Assembly (NCBI RefSeq): GCF_001866075.3
Contig: NZ_CP063356.1
Span: 4,702,164-4,766,163, forward strand
DNA from: Anaerobacillus isosaccharinicus
GTDB taxonomy: Bacteria > Bacillota > Bacilli > Bacillales > Anaerobacillaceae
Direction of reading: 5' to 3'
DNA length: 64,000 nucleotides
Part shown: positions 43,560-52,585 of the stretch, in pieces
Layout of the letters: every line of letters starts with the position of its first letter
How positions within the stretch are numbered: position 1 is the stretch's first letter
Notes under the pieces: generated by a model
What the model was told of the DNA's origin: nothing
Database searches by the model: none
What the model saw: only the letters and a program-made list of their open reading frames with translations
Made by a program: the position numbers and the translations under genes

Positions 43560-44343
43560 ACGGCATATTTTCGACTACTTTTTCAATTGGAACGGCAAGG
43601 CCTACTGACCTACCACCATACTGATTCGTCCTTCTTTTTGCAAAAACAACTGCAACAACTTCACCATCCATATTTATAACTGGGCTCCCACTATTCCCAC
43701 GATAAATCGGTGCTGAGATCACTGTTAAGCTATTCGTATCAAGGATGGCACCTTCATTAGCAATTTGCGTCCATGTTAAGGGATTTCCAATCACGTATAC
43801 ATTTTCATTTTTCACACCGTCTTTTTCACTTAATGAAAGGTGTGGTAAGTTTATTCCATCTACCTTTAAAAAGGCAATATCTATATCCGGATAACTACTA
43901 ATAAGTTCTCCTTCAAACAGCTCGCCTTGATGAAAGCCGACCATTATATTTTTCTGTCCATCGATCACATGATGATTTGTTACGATAAGTCCATCTGCTG
44001 AAATTGCAAAGCCAGTTCCCCTAGACCGTTCTCCTTGAATTGTAACAACTGCCTGCTTATACTCTTTCACATCTTCAAGCTGTGAAAGTCGATAAGAGGT
44101 CTTTAAAAAGCTTATTGCATCGATACTAAACGTGCTAAAAAAGACGGCAACGACTTGAAATACTAACATAACAGCAATCACAACCGAAATCGTTTTTATC
44201 CATTTTTTTCTGTTATCGTCATTCCCCTTATGCTCTTCTTCTTCAATTTCTTCCATCAGAAAATCTTCCGGTGAAGGCTCCCAATCAGGATCTACTAAAT
44301 CATCTAAATCATCTAAATCATCTTTTTCTTTATCGTCCCTCAT
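43558..44343 (-). CDS. Membrane-anchored trypsin-like serine protease (HtrA-like, no PDZ)
   Basis: A 261-residue protein. A very acidic cytoplasmic N-terminus (DDLDDLDDLVDPDWEPSPEDF) is followed by one membrane helix (TISVVIAVMLVFQVVAVFFS, about 50-70) and an extracellular S1C protease domain with the full triad: His in VTNHHVID, Asp in YPDIDIAFLKV, Ser in RGNSGSPVI. Unlike HtrA/HtrB it has no PDZ domain. Likely envelope quality control. The start is the ATG at 44343 after GGAGGAG; the upstream TTG is within that site. Monocistronic. Confidence 0.88.
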   Translation of the reverse strand: MRDDKEKDDLDDLDDLVDPDWEPSPEDFLMEEIEEEEHKGNDDNRKKWIKTISVVIAVMLVFQVVAVFFSTFSIDAISFLKTSYRLSQLEDVKEYKQAVVTIQGERSRGTGFAISADGLIVTNHHVIDGQKNIMVGFHQGELFEGELISSYPDIDIAFLKVDGINLPHLSLSEKDGVKNENVYVIGNPLTWTQIANEGAILDTNSLTVISAPIYRGNSGSPVINMDGEVVAVVFAKRRTNQYGGRSVGLAVPIEKVVENMP

Positions 44344-44413
44344 TTTCTCCTCCAAGTGAAATAATTTTATAAGGTTATTATAGCTTATTTTTGTTGGAGA
44401 TCATATTTTAACC

Positions 44414-44512
44414 TATAAAAAGTAAGGGACTGAACATTTTAGTTCAGCCCCTGGAATCCTTGTTACTTGGTTCAATGTGGCAACAAAAATAGGGGTGATA
44501 AACTCACCCCCA
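44414..44512 (-). terminator. Tandem terminators downstream of the CotX-type gene
   Basis: Read on the minus strand, GGGGTGA-gttta-TCACCCC (44492-44510) is followed by T-rich sequence, and a second hairpin GGGCTGAAC...GTTCAGTCCC (about 44427-44452) is also followed by Ts. Confidence 0.75.
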
Positions 44513-44527
44513 AATATTATCCTATTA

Positions 44528-44989
44528 TTATAGAATATCTAAACGAGCAATTAACGCTACTAATAATTGAAGCAGAATTTGAATATTTACAGCAACTTGA
44601 GTATCTGTTGTTTTTACATCGACATTTCTTGAATTTTCAATAATCGTTTTTTGGTACGTTACTTGTTTAATCTTTGCTGTTTGTAGCAAGTCTTGCGTAA
44701 TCTTTTCTGCCCTTGAGCTATCTGCGATCGAAATTGAAATGATGATCGCAATGATTGCTTGTAATGAAGCTTGTAGCGATACAGCCGCCTTTGTATCAGT
44801 CGTACTAACATTTACATCACAAGAGTCTTTAATAAAAATATACTCTTCCGATAACTGTAATGTTTTATTTACTTGTTCTGCAGCTTGAGTGTCATCTTCT
44901 TGTGGTGGTGGACAATGAGGATGTGGTTTACAATCTAATGCAGACCAGTTCGATTTTTTACTTGTTGAATGAAAAACCTCTTGATTCAT
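44528..44989 (-). CDS. cotX: Spore coat protein of the CotX/CotV family
   Basis: A 153-residue protein with two CotX/V repeats: IKDSCDVNVSTTDTKAAVSLQASLQAIIAIIISISIAD (about 53-90) and IENSRNVDVKTTDTQVAVNIQILLQLLVALIARL (about 115-150). CotX and CotV form the insoluble outermost spore coat/crust in Bacillus. The N-terminus is Pro/His/Cys-rich (CKPHPHCPPPQ), suited to cross-linking. The start is the ATG at 44989 with AAAGGAGGT. Mother-cell (SigK/GerE) expression is expected from the family; no such promoter was verified. Confidence 0.9.
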   Translation of the reverse strand: MNQEVFHSTSKKSNWSALDCKPHPHCPPPQEDDTQAAEQVNKTLQLSEEYIFIKDSCDVNVSTTDTKAAVSLQASLQAIIAIIISISIADSSRAEKITQDLLQTAKIKQVTYQKTIIENSRNVDVKTTDTQVAVNIQILLQLLVALIARLDIL

Positions 44990-45135
44990 TAAAATACCTC
45001 CTTTTTTTATTACACTAATACTGTATGTTAGGTGCTTACTCCTTGAATGGACAAATTCATCAAGATAAGCGCACATTTAAAGGCTAATAACAGTTAAATA
45101 CACCTAAATTTGGTTAGAATTTTGTGGTATTTAAC

Positions 45136-45162
45136 TAAAAAAAAAGACCTCAAGGAGGCCTT
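45136..45162 (-). terminator. Terminator after the 106-residue gene
   Basis: Minus strand AAGGCCTC-ctt-GAGGTCTT (one G-T pair) followed by a long T-tract; it overlaps the stop codon. Confidence 0.8.
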
Positions 45163-45481
45163 ATTTCTTCGCTTTTTTAAAGAATGTCTTCACTGCTTTT
45201 ACATCGTTGTTACTAGAAAAGATTGGTGCTTTTTTTGCAACGTTTTGAGCAACTTCATTTACAATTCTTTTATTCTCAGGAAAATCATTTTCTGTTTTTG
45301 TTTTGTTAGCATTTTCTAGAAACCTTTCAACGTCTGACTTAATGTTTTCCACAACTTCGGCGATTTTTTCTTTTTCTGCTGGATCTAAGTTAGCCTTCTG
45401 TTCAATAACACCATGCTTTTTTAACACCTTATCAACAACTAACTCCATGAGCTTTTGTTGGTTCTCTCCATTTTCCATCAT
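45161..45481 (-). CDS. Hypothetical lysine-rich protein, 106 residues
   Basis: Not recognised. A soluble helical protein (MMENGENQQKLMELVVDKVLKKHGVIEQK...IKSDVERFLENANK) with a basic C-terminus (KAVKTFFKKAKK). The position next to the cotX-type gene and the composition are compatible with a small spore protein, but that is a guess. The start is the ATG at 45481, 9 nt after AGAAGGGAAG; the adjacent ATG at 45478 is also possible. Confidence 0.65.
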   Translation of the reverse strand: MMENGENQQKLMELVVDKVLKKHGVIEQKANLDPAEKEKIAEVVENIKSDVERFLENANKTKTENDFPENKRIVNEVAQNVAKKAPIFSSNNDVKAVKTFFKKAKK

Positions 45482-45545
45482 AATATACAACTTCCCTTCT
45501 TATTTATCTAACGTACAAGGCACTATTAGACTATGGTAAAAATGG

Positions 45546-45610
45546 ACCAATGGTGTTAGGCATCCGCTTGTTTGTGGTGTCAGACACCACAAAAAGACAT
45601 TTTCACTTCA
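45546..45610. repeat. Short GGTGTCAGACACC-type repeat
   Basis: TGTGGTGTC-tg-ACACCACA forms a perfect hairpin next to GGTGTTAGGCATCCGC. The GGTGTCAGGCACC word is a frequent small intergenic repeat in Bacillaceae. Only one example is in the window. Confidence 0.4.
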
Positions 45611-45642
45611 AATTCCACGCTGAGTGGACATTTTGAGAGGTA

Positions 45643-45671
45643 AAAAGGAGAGCCAAAATCGGCTCTCCTTT
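45643..45671 (-). terminator. Terminator of the U32 gene
   Basis: AAAGGAGAGCC-aaaatc-GGCTCTCCTTT follows the stop codon; the minus-strand side continues with Ts. Confidence 0.9.
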
Positions 45672-45674
45672 AAA

Positions 45675-48143
45675 TTATTTAACTAACTGTCCTCTTGTAA
45701 CACCTAACTGATTTGTTGCCTTCAATGATTTCCAAACACTTGTCCCAGAGCGCTTACCTAAAAGGGCTTCACGGTACAACGAAAGGACTTCTGTAACTTT
45801 CTTTGCATCTTCTTCTAAAAATTCAACTCGGAAATGCTCAACACCCAATTCTAAGAAATGAGAGATGTACTCAGCTCCAGATTGATCAATGGCATTAAAG
45901 ACAGTGTTTCGGCAGCCAACATCTACTCTTACAGGATGAGAAAAGCCGACGCGATCTTCTAATGAAATCCGATGATCTTCACAAGGGCGACCACAGTTCG
46001 TATAATCTGTCCCCTCACTTAAAAACGTACAGTACACACAATGTTCTGTGTGATACATAGGTAGATGCTGATGAATGACAACCTCCAAATCATGAGCAGG
46101 TGCTGCTCCTAATAAATCTACCATCTGCTGAATGTTTAAATCATATGAAGGAGTTACTCTTTTCAATCCTCGCTCTAAAAACAGTTCCGCAGCCTTATGA
46201 TTAGCAACATTTAATGAAAAGTCACCAATTAATGGAAGATCAACTTTTTGATCAAGGTAATATTGAACAGAACCTAAATTCCTCACTAAAATTGCATCTG
46301 GCTCAGCTCTTAAAATCTGATTTAATACCCCTTGCTCACCAGGCATGTGGATTCTTGGAGTTGCAAGAGCAATCGGCTTACCATATTGGCGAGCCACTTT
46401 TACTGCTTCAGGGTAATCTTTTGTAAATTCAAAATCTGCATAGATGTAATCCACATCTGTTTTACATGAAGCTTCAATTTGTTCTAGTGAACGGCATAAG
46501 GAAATCAGACTTTTTTTACCATTGCCCCTTGATACTTTTTTCTTCGAATCTATCACTTCAGTGTTACGCTTGTAAACGCGTGGTTCTAGACGTTTATTCA
46601 CTAATAGCTCGACTGCATCACGACGCATTCTATTCAGTTCTTTAACAGGAACAATAACGTCACCACTAACCTGTAATTGTAGATCAGCTAATTCAAAAAT
46701 TGTTCCACCGAGACGACCAAATTGATCAAGTAAAAAATCTCTAGTTAATGGACGCTTTTGAGCTTCTTCCAATTCAACACTTGAATGAACAGTCACAGTA
46801 TTTTCCGTCTCTAGATCCACCCATTGTGTCACGAGCGATTGTCCAACTTTCCCAGTCACACGTACCTTCAGTGGGAACACTCGGTACGCTTGTTCATTTT
46901 CAAATGTTTTTTGAAGACGGCGCTCTAACTCTTGGTCACTCGTTTTCCAAATTTTATTTCCGACATGAACTTTGGTTAGATTGACATCATGACGCCCCGG
47001 GACAATTTCAATCAACCCGTCTTGCGCCTCTCCTTCGATTTTCGTGCCTTGTTTTCGAATATCGTAAACACGTCCACCTTCTTCTTTTTGATCAGGTCTC
47101 CCTGCATCAAAGACGATCCCATCGCCTCTTTTTAAAGGCGCTTGTATATCACATAGTACAGCATCCTTTAACACTTTTTTCACGGTACCTAACAAAACTC
47201 CACGACTTTTTGGGAAACTTCCATCTAAAAGTGTTTTATGGTTTGTCCCTTTTAAAAATCCATACGTAAAACCTCTGCTAAAGCTTTGCTCAAGCTCTCT
47301 TAGCTCTGCTTTTGATGGCGCATAGTTTTTACCTGCAACATACTCATCAATCGCTTTTCGGTATTTACTTACAACATTAGCTACATATTCAGGCGACTTC
47401 ATTCGGCCTTCAATTTTCAACGAAGCTACTCCTGCTTCTATTAATTCTGGAACAAGTTCGATTGCCGCAAGATCTTTTGGTGAAAGGACGTAAGCAATAT
47501 CACCCATTTCTTTTCGCTCACCATCAACAATTAAATCGTAAGGTAGACGACATGCCTGGGCACATTCGCCACGGTTTGCCGAACGACCACCCCACATTTC
47601 CGATGTTAGACATTGCCCTGAATAAGAAACACAAAGTGCACCATGAACAAATACCTCTAAAGGCACCTTTGTCTTATCTGAAATTGTTTTAATTTGCTTT
47701 AAGTTGTTTTCACGGCCTAGGACAACAACTTCTATATCAAATGGTTTTAAAAATTCAACTGCTTCTGCTGAAGTAACAGTCATCTGCGTAGAACCATGAA
47801 TTGGAAAATCAGGAGAGATCTCACGAATCATTTCAACTAGCCCCATATCCTGAACGATTAAAGCATCAACTCCTGCATCAATGCAGGCATTTACTAAAGT
47901 CCGGGCCTCTTCTAATTCATTTTGAAAAATTAATATATTAAACGTTACATAGCCTTTTACATTGTACTTATGCAAATAGGCCATAATCGTTGGTAATTCA
48001 TCCATTTGAAAATTTTTCGCCCGAACACGAGCATTAAATTTATCAACACCGAAAAAAATAGCATCTGCCCCATTTGCTACTGCAGCGCGGAGACACTCCC
48101 AGTTTCCTACTGGTGCTAACAATTCGACTGTATTTTTCGTCAT
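45675..48143 (-). CDS. U32 'peptidase' family protein with DUF3656 (RlhA-like)
   Basis: An 822-residue protein. The N-terminal U32 domain (about 1-330) has PVGNWECLRAAVANGADAIFFG and the family signature EVFVHGALCVSYSGQCLTS, then CAQACRLPYDL with conserved cysteines. The middle (about 370-500) matches DUF3656; the C-terminal part holds HTEHCVYCTFLSEGTDYTNCGRPC, giving more cysteines for a probable Fe-S centre. E. coli RlhA, of this architecture, hydroxylates 23S rRNA C2501; other U32 members hydroxylate tRNA U34. RNA hydroxylation is therefore more likely than proteolysis. It is monocistronic. Confidence 0.88.
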   Translation of the reverse strand: MTKNTVELLAPVGNWECLRAAVANGADAIFFGVDKFNARVRAKNFQMDELPTIMAYLHKYNVKGYVTFNILIFQNELEEARTLVNACIDAGVDALIVQDMGLVEMIREISPDFPIHGSTQMTVTSAEAVEFLKPFDIEVVVLGRENNLKQIKTISDKTKVPLEVFVHGALCVSYSGQCLTSEMWGGRSANRGECAQACRLPYDLIVDGERKEMGDIAYVLSPKDLAAIELVPELIEAGVASLKIEGRMKSPEYVANVVSKYRKAIDEYVAGKNYAPSKAELRELEQSFSRGFTYGFLKGTNHKTLLDGSFPKSRGVLLGTVKKVLKDAVLCDIQAPLKRGDGIVFDAGRPDQKEEGGRVYDIRKQGTKIEGEAQDGLIEIVPGRHDVNLTKVHVGNKIWKTSDQELERRLQKTFENEQAYRVFPLKVRVTGKVGQSLVTQWVDLETENTVTVHSSVELEEAQKRPLTRDFLLDQFGRLGGTIFELADLQLQVSGDVIVPVKELNRMRRDAVELLVNKRLEPRVYKRNTEVIDSKKKVSRGNGKKSLISLCRSLEQIEASCKTDVDYIYADFEFTKDYPEAVKVARQYGKPIALATPRIHMPGEQGVLNQILRAEPDAILVRNLGSVQYYLDQKVDLPLIGDFSLNVANHKAAELFLERGLKRVTPSYDLNIQQMVDLLGAAPAHDLEVVIHQHLPMYHTEHCVYCTFLSEGTDYTNCGRPCEDHRISLEDRVGFSHPVRVDVGCRNTVFNAIDQSGAEYISHFLELGVEHFRVEFLEEDAKKVTEVLSLYREALLGKRSGTSVWKSLKATNQLGVTRGQLVK

Positions 48144-48246
48144 TTTGCTTCAACTCTTCCCTTCCGTTATCTCTATCAATCAACCTTACCTATTGTAAAC
48201 TATTTATACTATTTTTGCATTGGAAACTTAAGAAAGCTGAGAAATT

Positions 48247-48284
48247 TAAAAGCTGTCTACCCTTTCTCAGAGTAGACAGCTTCT
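48247..48284 (-). terminator. Terminator of the epimerase-like gene
   Basis: AAGCTGTCTAC (48250-48260) pairs with GTAGACAGCTT (48272-48282); Ts follow on the minus strand. Confidence 0.88.
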
Positions 48285-49159
48285 TATCTTGCATAATGCT
48301 TGATTAAATCTGGTAGAAATTCATGTATCTCTGGGAATTTGTAACCAAGTTGTTCTGCTTTTTCTACACTTAATGCAAAGGCAGTAAACAAGACGTAAGG
48401 TGTTGTCGCTTCTTTATTATCAGTTAAAACTGCTTTTTTTCCAACGATTTCTTCAATCATCTCTATGAATTGTTTAAAGGTAGCTTCATCTTTCGCCCCA
48501 CCATTAATCGGACCAACGTAATCACTGTTTCCAAGCCAGTGTAAAAATTGTCCAGCCTCATCGGAAGTAATAAAGTCTAAAACGTTATCAAGCTCTGGGA
48601 TATACATTTCTTCACCCATTTTTACTTTTTTCACATAAAACTTTAATCGTTCTGAATAATCATCTCTTCCAACAACAAAAGGCAATCGAACTGCAACTAC
48701 AGGAAAGTCAGCTTTTTGATAATAAACAGCTTCAGCTTGTCGTTTTGCTAATTGGTATCCTGCTACTCCTTTATAATGTTCCCTGGACTTTATTTCACCT
48801 ACTTCAAAGGTATAAGGATCGAACTGTTCTTCTATTAAAGACGATCCTCCGTCATAAACTGCTGCTGTTGACGTAAAAATAAGTCGACCAATTTTCCCCT
48901 TTAAAACTTCACAAATATCAAGAGCTTCTTTTGGAGAATAACAAGTCTGATCGTACACAACATCCCAACTTTGAAAGGCTAAATTTTCTATAGAAGAACG
49001 ATCCGTACGATCAATAGGAATTCTATGAACACGATCTCCAAATCCATCTTCTGTTCTACCACGGGTTGCGATTGTTACCTCTATTCCCGTTTCTAGTAGG
49101 TTTTTGACTAGCTTTTTTCCAAAAAACTTAGTTCCACCTAAAACAAGTGCTCGTTTCAT
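48284..49159 (-). CDS. Extended SDR / NAD-dependent epimerase-dehydratase family protein
   Basis: A 291-residue Rossmann-fold protein: N-terminal ALVLGGTKFFGKKLVKNL (an atypical GGTxFxG nucleotide-binding motif, as in plant CSP41-type and related bacterial reductases), VYDQTCYSP, FTSTAAVYDGG and YQLAKRQAEAVYY (Tyr-x3-Lys catalytic pair). Substrate cannot be predicted. It is transcribed alone; 87 bp separate it from the tautomerase gene upstream, so it could also belong to the MFS-tautomerase transcript. Confidence 0.82.
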   Translation of the reverse strand: MKRALVLGGTKFFGKKLVKNLLETGIEVTIATRGRTEDGFGDRVHRIPIDRTDRSSIENLAFQSWDVVYDQTCYSPKEALDICEVLKGKIGRLIFTSTAAVYDGGSSLIEEQFDPYTFEVGEIKSREHYKGVAGYQLAKRQAEAVYYQKADFPVVAVRLPFVVGRDDYSERLKFYVKKVKMGEEMYIPELDNVLDFITSDEAGQFLHWLGNSDYVGPINGGAKDEATFKQFIEMIEEIVGKKAVLTDNKEATTPYVLFTAFALSVEKAEQLGYKFPEIHEFLPDLIKHYAR

Positions 49160-49246
49160 TTAAACGCCTCCCTTCTCCTTATGCTACAACTACTTTACTA
49201 ATTCTAGTTACTTTTTGTCCAATTTAAACCCCTAGGATTATTACAA

Positions 49247-49459
49247 TCACTTTCCTTCTTTTCGACGTTCTGTAACTGTTTGACCAGCAATCCCCCAGTT
49301 ATCCGTCTCAATTTCGTCAATTACAACAATTGTTGTTGCCGGATTTTTACCTAGCACATCATGAAGAAGCTTAGTTGCCCCTTCAATGAGTTGCTTTTTT
49401 TCTGCGATTGTAATACCTTGTCCATTTTCCCTCGTTACTTTAATGTTTACATATGGCAT
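49247..49459 (-). CDS. 4-oxalocrotonate tautomerase family protein
   Basis: A 70-residue tautomerase-superfamily protein. After Met removal the catalytic Pro1 begins PYVNIKVTRENG. The family interconverts keto and enol forms of unsaturated acids. It lies directly after the MFS gene with no gap (49459/49460), so the two are cotranscribed and perhaps coupled; the pair may act on an imported or exported aromatic or dicarbonyl compound (inference). Confidence 0.85.
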   Translation of the reverse strand: MPYVNIKVTRENGQGITIAEKKQLIEGATKLLHDVLGKNPATTIVVIDEIETDNWGIAGQTVTERRKEGK

Positions 49460-50617
49460 TTATATTTCCTCCTTAAATTTAGATGATTGAAAACTCAATA
49501 AAGCTAAAATTAACACACCAGCTGACAAAGCCATAGCCCCTTCATAGCCGTTAAACAAAAAAGCGACAAAACCGGTTATTGTTGGCCCCAAGATTTGGCC
49601 AATGCCATAAAAAACAGTCAGACTACTTATAACCTTCGTTGAACTTCCTATAAATAACTCTTTTCCAATTGTTATTGATAATGTCGTTATACCCATAAAG
49701 GTTGCACCAAACAGGCAAGCACCGATGATTGCAGTTACATCATGTTTAAAGACGATTGGCATTAAAACCCCAATAATTTGCAGAACATAGGCTAACCTCA
49801 ATGCAATAACATTACCAAAGCGGTTTCCCAAACTTGCCCAAATAATACAGGAAGGAATTGCGGCAACTCCTACCGCAGCCCAAACTGTTGCTGGATGCCA
49901 TGAGAAAAAGTCAGCTTTAGTAATCATAGAGATCAGAAACGTTGCACAAATAATGTAGCCAAAGCCTTCACAACCATAAGAGATATAAAGCCTATGCAAC
50001 AGCTTTTTCTGCTTGGGAAGTTGAGAATTAGATTGAGTAATAGCAACTGTCACCTCACCATCTAGTCCCCGAAACCCAATTAAAACAACCACAAAAAAAA
50101 CGACACAAATACCACCTAAAACATACCAACCTAAATACCATAAGGCAGGGCTTGGTAGCAAAGGAACTACAATACCGGATAAAAAAATGCCTAGTCCTAC
50201 CCCACCATATAAAATACCCGATAAACGAGTTTGACCTCTTTTTGATATTTCATCAAGAACTATACTTGAGGAAAAAACAAAGATTAGACCACTTGCTATT
50301 CCTGAAACGAAACGAAGGAACATCCAAACAATCACATTTGCTGTTAAGCCCATCAGAAGTGTTGTTAAAATACTAATCACCAAAAACAGATATAACCGCA
50401 TCATGCTCCGCTTAACTCTCAAACCAGCAACGACTGCGCCGACTAAGTAGCCGATGTAATTTAATGAGGCTAAATTACCTGCTAAAACACTCGTAAACTG
50501 TTCTGCTTCTTGCATTAACGGTAAAAGGGGGGTATAGGCAAATCTACCAATCCCCATTGCAATAGCGAGACAACACAATCCTGCTATAACAATTACATAC
50601 CCAGACCTATCCTTCAT
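49460..50617 (-). CDS. YbfB/YjiJ-family MFS transporter
   Basis: A 385-residue, 12-helix permease. The N-terminal AIAMGIGRFAYTPLLPLM block and LASLNYIGYLVGAVVAG are the signature of the YbfB/YjiJ group. Substrate unknown. It is the first gene of a unit with the tautomerase gene and diverges from the zinc-ribbon gene at 50747. Confidence 0.88.
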   Translation of the reverse strand: MKDRSGYVIVIAGLCCLAIAMGIGRFAYTPLLPLMQEAEQFTSVLAGNLASLNYIGYLVGAVVAGLRVKRSMMRLYLFLVISILTTLLMGLTANVIVWMFLRFVSGIASGLIFVFSSSIVLDEISKRGQTRLSGILYGGVGLGIFLSGIVVPLLPSPALWYLGWYVLGGICVVFFVVVLIGFRGLDGEVTVAITQSNSQLPKQKKLLHRLYISYGCEGFGYIICATFLISMITKADFFSWHPATVWAAVGVAAIPSCIIWASLGNRFGNVIALRLAYVLQIIGVLMPIVFKHDVTAIIGACLFGATFMGITTLSITIGKELFIGSSTKVISSLTVFYGIGQILGPTITGFVAFLFNGYEGAMALSAGVLILALLSFQSSKFKEEI

Positions 50618-50746
50618 CCCAAATAGACCAAACAGCTTCGATTAACGTTAAACCCAATTTCTTTAAACAATGTATCTACCTCCTGCATAATGAAAAATTT
50701 GTTAGAGATACTAAAATTAACTTGTTAATTGAAAGGAGTATACACA

Positions 50747-50974
50747 ATGACTGCTTATCGTTGTCCTTCATGCAAAGCCAAAAGCCGGTTTAACATCATT
50801 GATCAAGTCGTTACTGCAGTGAAAATCGATGCAAACACTGGTGCATACACTCAAATTGAAAATCTTGAGCCATATCACTTACGATACACAGGACCGGATA
50901 AAAGAGTTCAATGTGCTAGCTGCGGGCTTGTAGAAGATGAAAATCGTTTCGTCAAAGCTGCACTACTTCAATAA
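50747..50974 (+). CDS. Small zinc-ribbon protein
   Basis: A 75-residue protein with two CxxC knuckles, CPSCK near the N-terminus and CASCG near the C-terminus, joined by a beta-rich segment; it should bind one zinc. The start is the ATG at 50747 ([10 protein letters not shown]) after GAAAGGAG rather than the upstream ATG. The function (nucleic-acid binding or ribosome-associated) is unknown. Confidence 0.75.
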   Translation: MTAYRCPSCKAKSRFNIIDQVVTAVKIDANTGAYTQIENLEPYHLRYTGPDKRVQCASCGLVEDENRFVKAALLQ

Positions 50975-51172
50975 TTAATTCGCTTTCAGACAATTAAATT
51001 CCTACTATTCTGAAATAAATAACTTTTTAGTGCCGTATGTCGTACCCCCGCTATTTTACTGGGTCCGACAGATTACGGTTCTTTTTCGTTATATAAATGT
51101 AAGGATGCTCCATTACTTAAAAGAAGCATTACAAATATAAAAAAGAAATAGCAAAAATCTGCTACTTCTCTA

Positions 51173-51832
51173 TCAATATGTACTCAATTCCTCGATTAGT
51201 AAAGACTCAATAATATATGTTCCTGTTTGATCCTTTAAAGATAATTGAAGCATCGCATTGGCTACAGCAGCCGCTTTGTTAGGTTTAATTTTTTGTAAGG
51301 GGCCTTTAAACAAAAACGGAATTGTTCCTGTTAATGCTTTCCCTAAATCTTCCCCAAATCTGTTCTCGTTTCGTTTACCTAAGAGCAATGAAGGTCTAAT
51401 AATGTATAAGGTCTCAAACTGTAACTCTTTAATAGCCTCTTCCACATTTCCCTTTACCTGATTATAGAAAAACGGAGAATGTTGATTTGCCCCCATTGCC
51501 GTAACGATAAAGAATTGAGAAACGCCATGTTCGCGAGCTAGCTTGGCAGCTTTGACTGGATATTCAAAATCAACTTTGAAGAATTTCTTTTTCGTCTTTG
51601 CTTTTTTCATTGTTGTTCCTATCGTACAAAAAACAGTATCTACTTGAAACAATTTCTCGCACTTATCTAAATCATCAAAATTTATAACAAGTTGCTCTAG
51701 TTTTTCGTTCACTACAGCTAAAGGACTCCGTGTAACTGTAATCACTTTTTCATACTGGTCACATTCTAACAATTTTTTTAGTAGTTCCATCCCTACTAAA
51801 CCACTAGCGCCAATTAATAAAGCAGTTTTCAT
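51173..51832 (-). CDS. Atypical SDR NAD(P)-binding oxidoreductase (HTATIP2-like)
   Basis: A 219-residue protein: TALLIGASGLVGMELLKKLL (GASGxxG nucleotide-binding loop), VFCTIGTTMKKAKTKKKFFKVDFEYP and IRPSLLLGKRNE are typical of the HTATIP2/YbjT-like atypical SDR group. The function in Bacilli is unknown. It is monocistronic; an interspersed repeat lies 18 bp upstream of its start. Confidence 0.85.
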   Translation of the reverse strand: MKTALLIGASGLVGMELLKKLLECDQYEKVITVTRSPLAVVNEKLEQLVINFDDLDKCEKLFQVDTVFCTIGTTMKKAKTKKKFFKVDFEYPVKAAKLAREHGVSQFFIVTAMGANQHSPFFYNQVKGNVEEAIKELQFETLYIIRPSLLLGKRNENRFGEDLGKALTGTIPFLFKGPLQKIKPNKAAAVANAMLQLSLKDQTGTYIIESLLIEELSTY

Positions 51833-51850
51833 TCCTATGTCCTCCTATAA

Positions 51851-52030
51851 AGAAAAGCGCAGAGCGCCCGCCAAGCGGCGACAAGCAAATGTTCTGACAG
51901 GAAAAAAGTGTGCTTTTTCACTTTTTTTCTGGCAGAACATTTGACCTCGAGCCAAATACCTCTTTGAGCTATTCATCGCAATTTTGCGACGAGTAACCGC
52001 AGGAGCAGCTGGCGCTCGGAGCTAGACAAC
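51851..52030. repeat. Interspersed repeat, copy A (AAAGCGC...GCTAGAC type)
   Basis: The ends are AAAGCGCAGAGCGCC and GGCGCTCGGAGCTAGAC, roughly inverted. The interior contains GACAAGCAAATGTTCTGACA, a hairpin GTGTGCTTTTTCAC, GACCTCGAG and GCGACGAGTAACCGCAGGAGCA. A related copy with its modules in a different order lies at 62540-62742. Non-coding, and common in Bacillaceae intergenic DNA. Confidence 0.8.
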
Positions 52031-52072
52031 TTTTAAAGTTCAAAAAGTTTATCCTTTCGGTAAATACCACCC

Positions 52073-52273
52073 TTACAATTCGAAATAATCTTTGTAATAT
52101 GCACCAACTTTACCTGTATTATCAATAACAAAAATGAATTCTTCAGTTTCATTTTTCACATCATACATTTTCCCCTCAGTTAAAGCTGAACTCACAGTAT
52201 ATTTTGCTGCATTTGTATGTACACATTTCACTGTTTTTATTGTTGGGCTATTTTGCCACTTTGTATGGATCAT
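52073..52273 (-). CDS. DUF6501 family small protein
   Basis: A 66-residue protein (MIHTKWQNSPTIKTVKCVHTNAAKY...VKNETEEFIFVIDNTGKVGAYYKDYFEL) that matches a small conserved Bacillaceae family of beta-rich proteins (DUF6501). Function unknown. ATG at 52273 follows AGGAGTG. Confidence 0.75.
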   Translation of the reverse strand: MIHTKWQNSPTIKTVKCVHTNAAKYTVSSALTEGKMYDVKNETEEFIFVIDNTGKVGAYYKDYFEL

Positions 52274-52421
52274 TTATTTCACTCCTAATTTTGTCATTTA
52301 ATGAATTTCATCATTCTAAATGATCGCCATTTAGTTAGATATGGCTCTGTTTAGATGTTTTGAAATTCTTTCAATTACTAATCTTATCATACTTAAACGT
52401 CAATTTACATAGCGAACAACA

Positions 52422-52450
52422 TTGCCAACAAATACTTATTTCTGTATGAT
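52422..52450 (+). promoter_or_regulatory. SigA promoter of the RlmI-like gene
   Basis: TTGCCA (52422-52427), 17 bp, TATGAT (52445-52450), giving a 128-nt leader. The 312-bp gap 52274-52585 shows no recognisable riboswitch or terminator, only an ACATTCTACATT word near 52555. Confidence 0.7.
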
Positions 52451-52585
52451 TAGAGGGTTATACTAAAATACATAGGAATTCAAAGTAAATGTGGAGTGTA
52501 AATTGGACGTGATTACTTCGAGGCTATCTTGTATTAGTCTACGTTTTAATTTTTACATTCTACATTAATAAACGGAGTTGAGAAT

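Noticed and set aside
45675..48143. Collagenase-type protease function
   Set aside because: Characterised U32 members with this domain layout are RNA-hydroxylation factors; no classical protease active site is visible.
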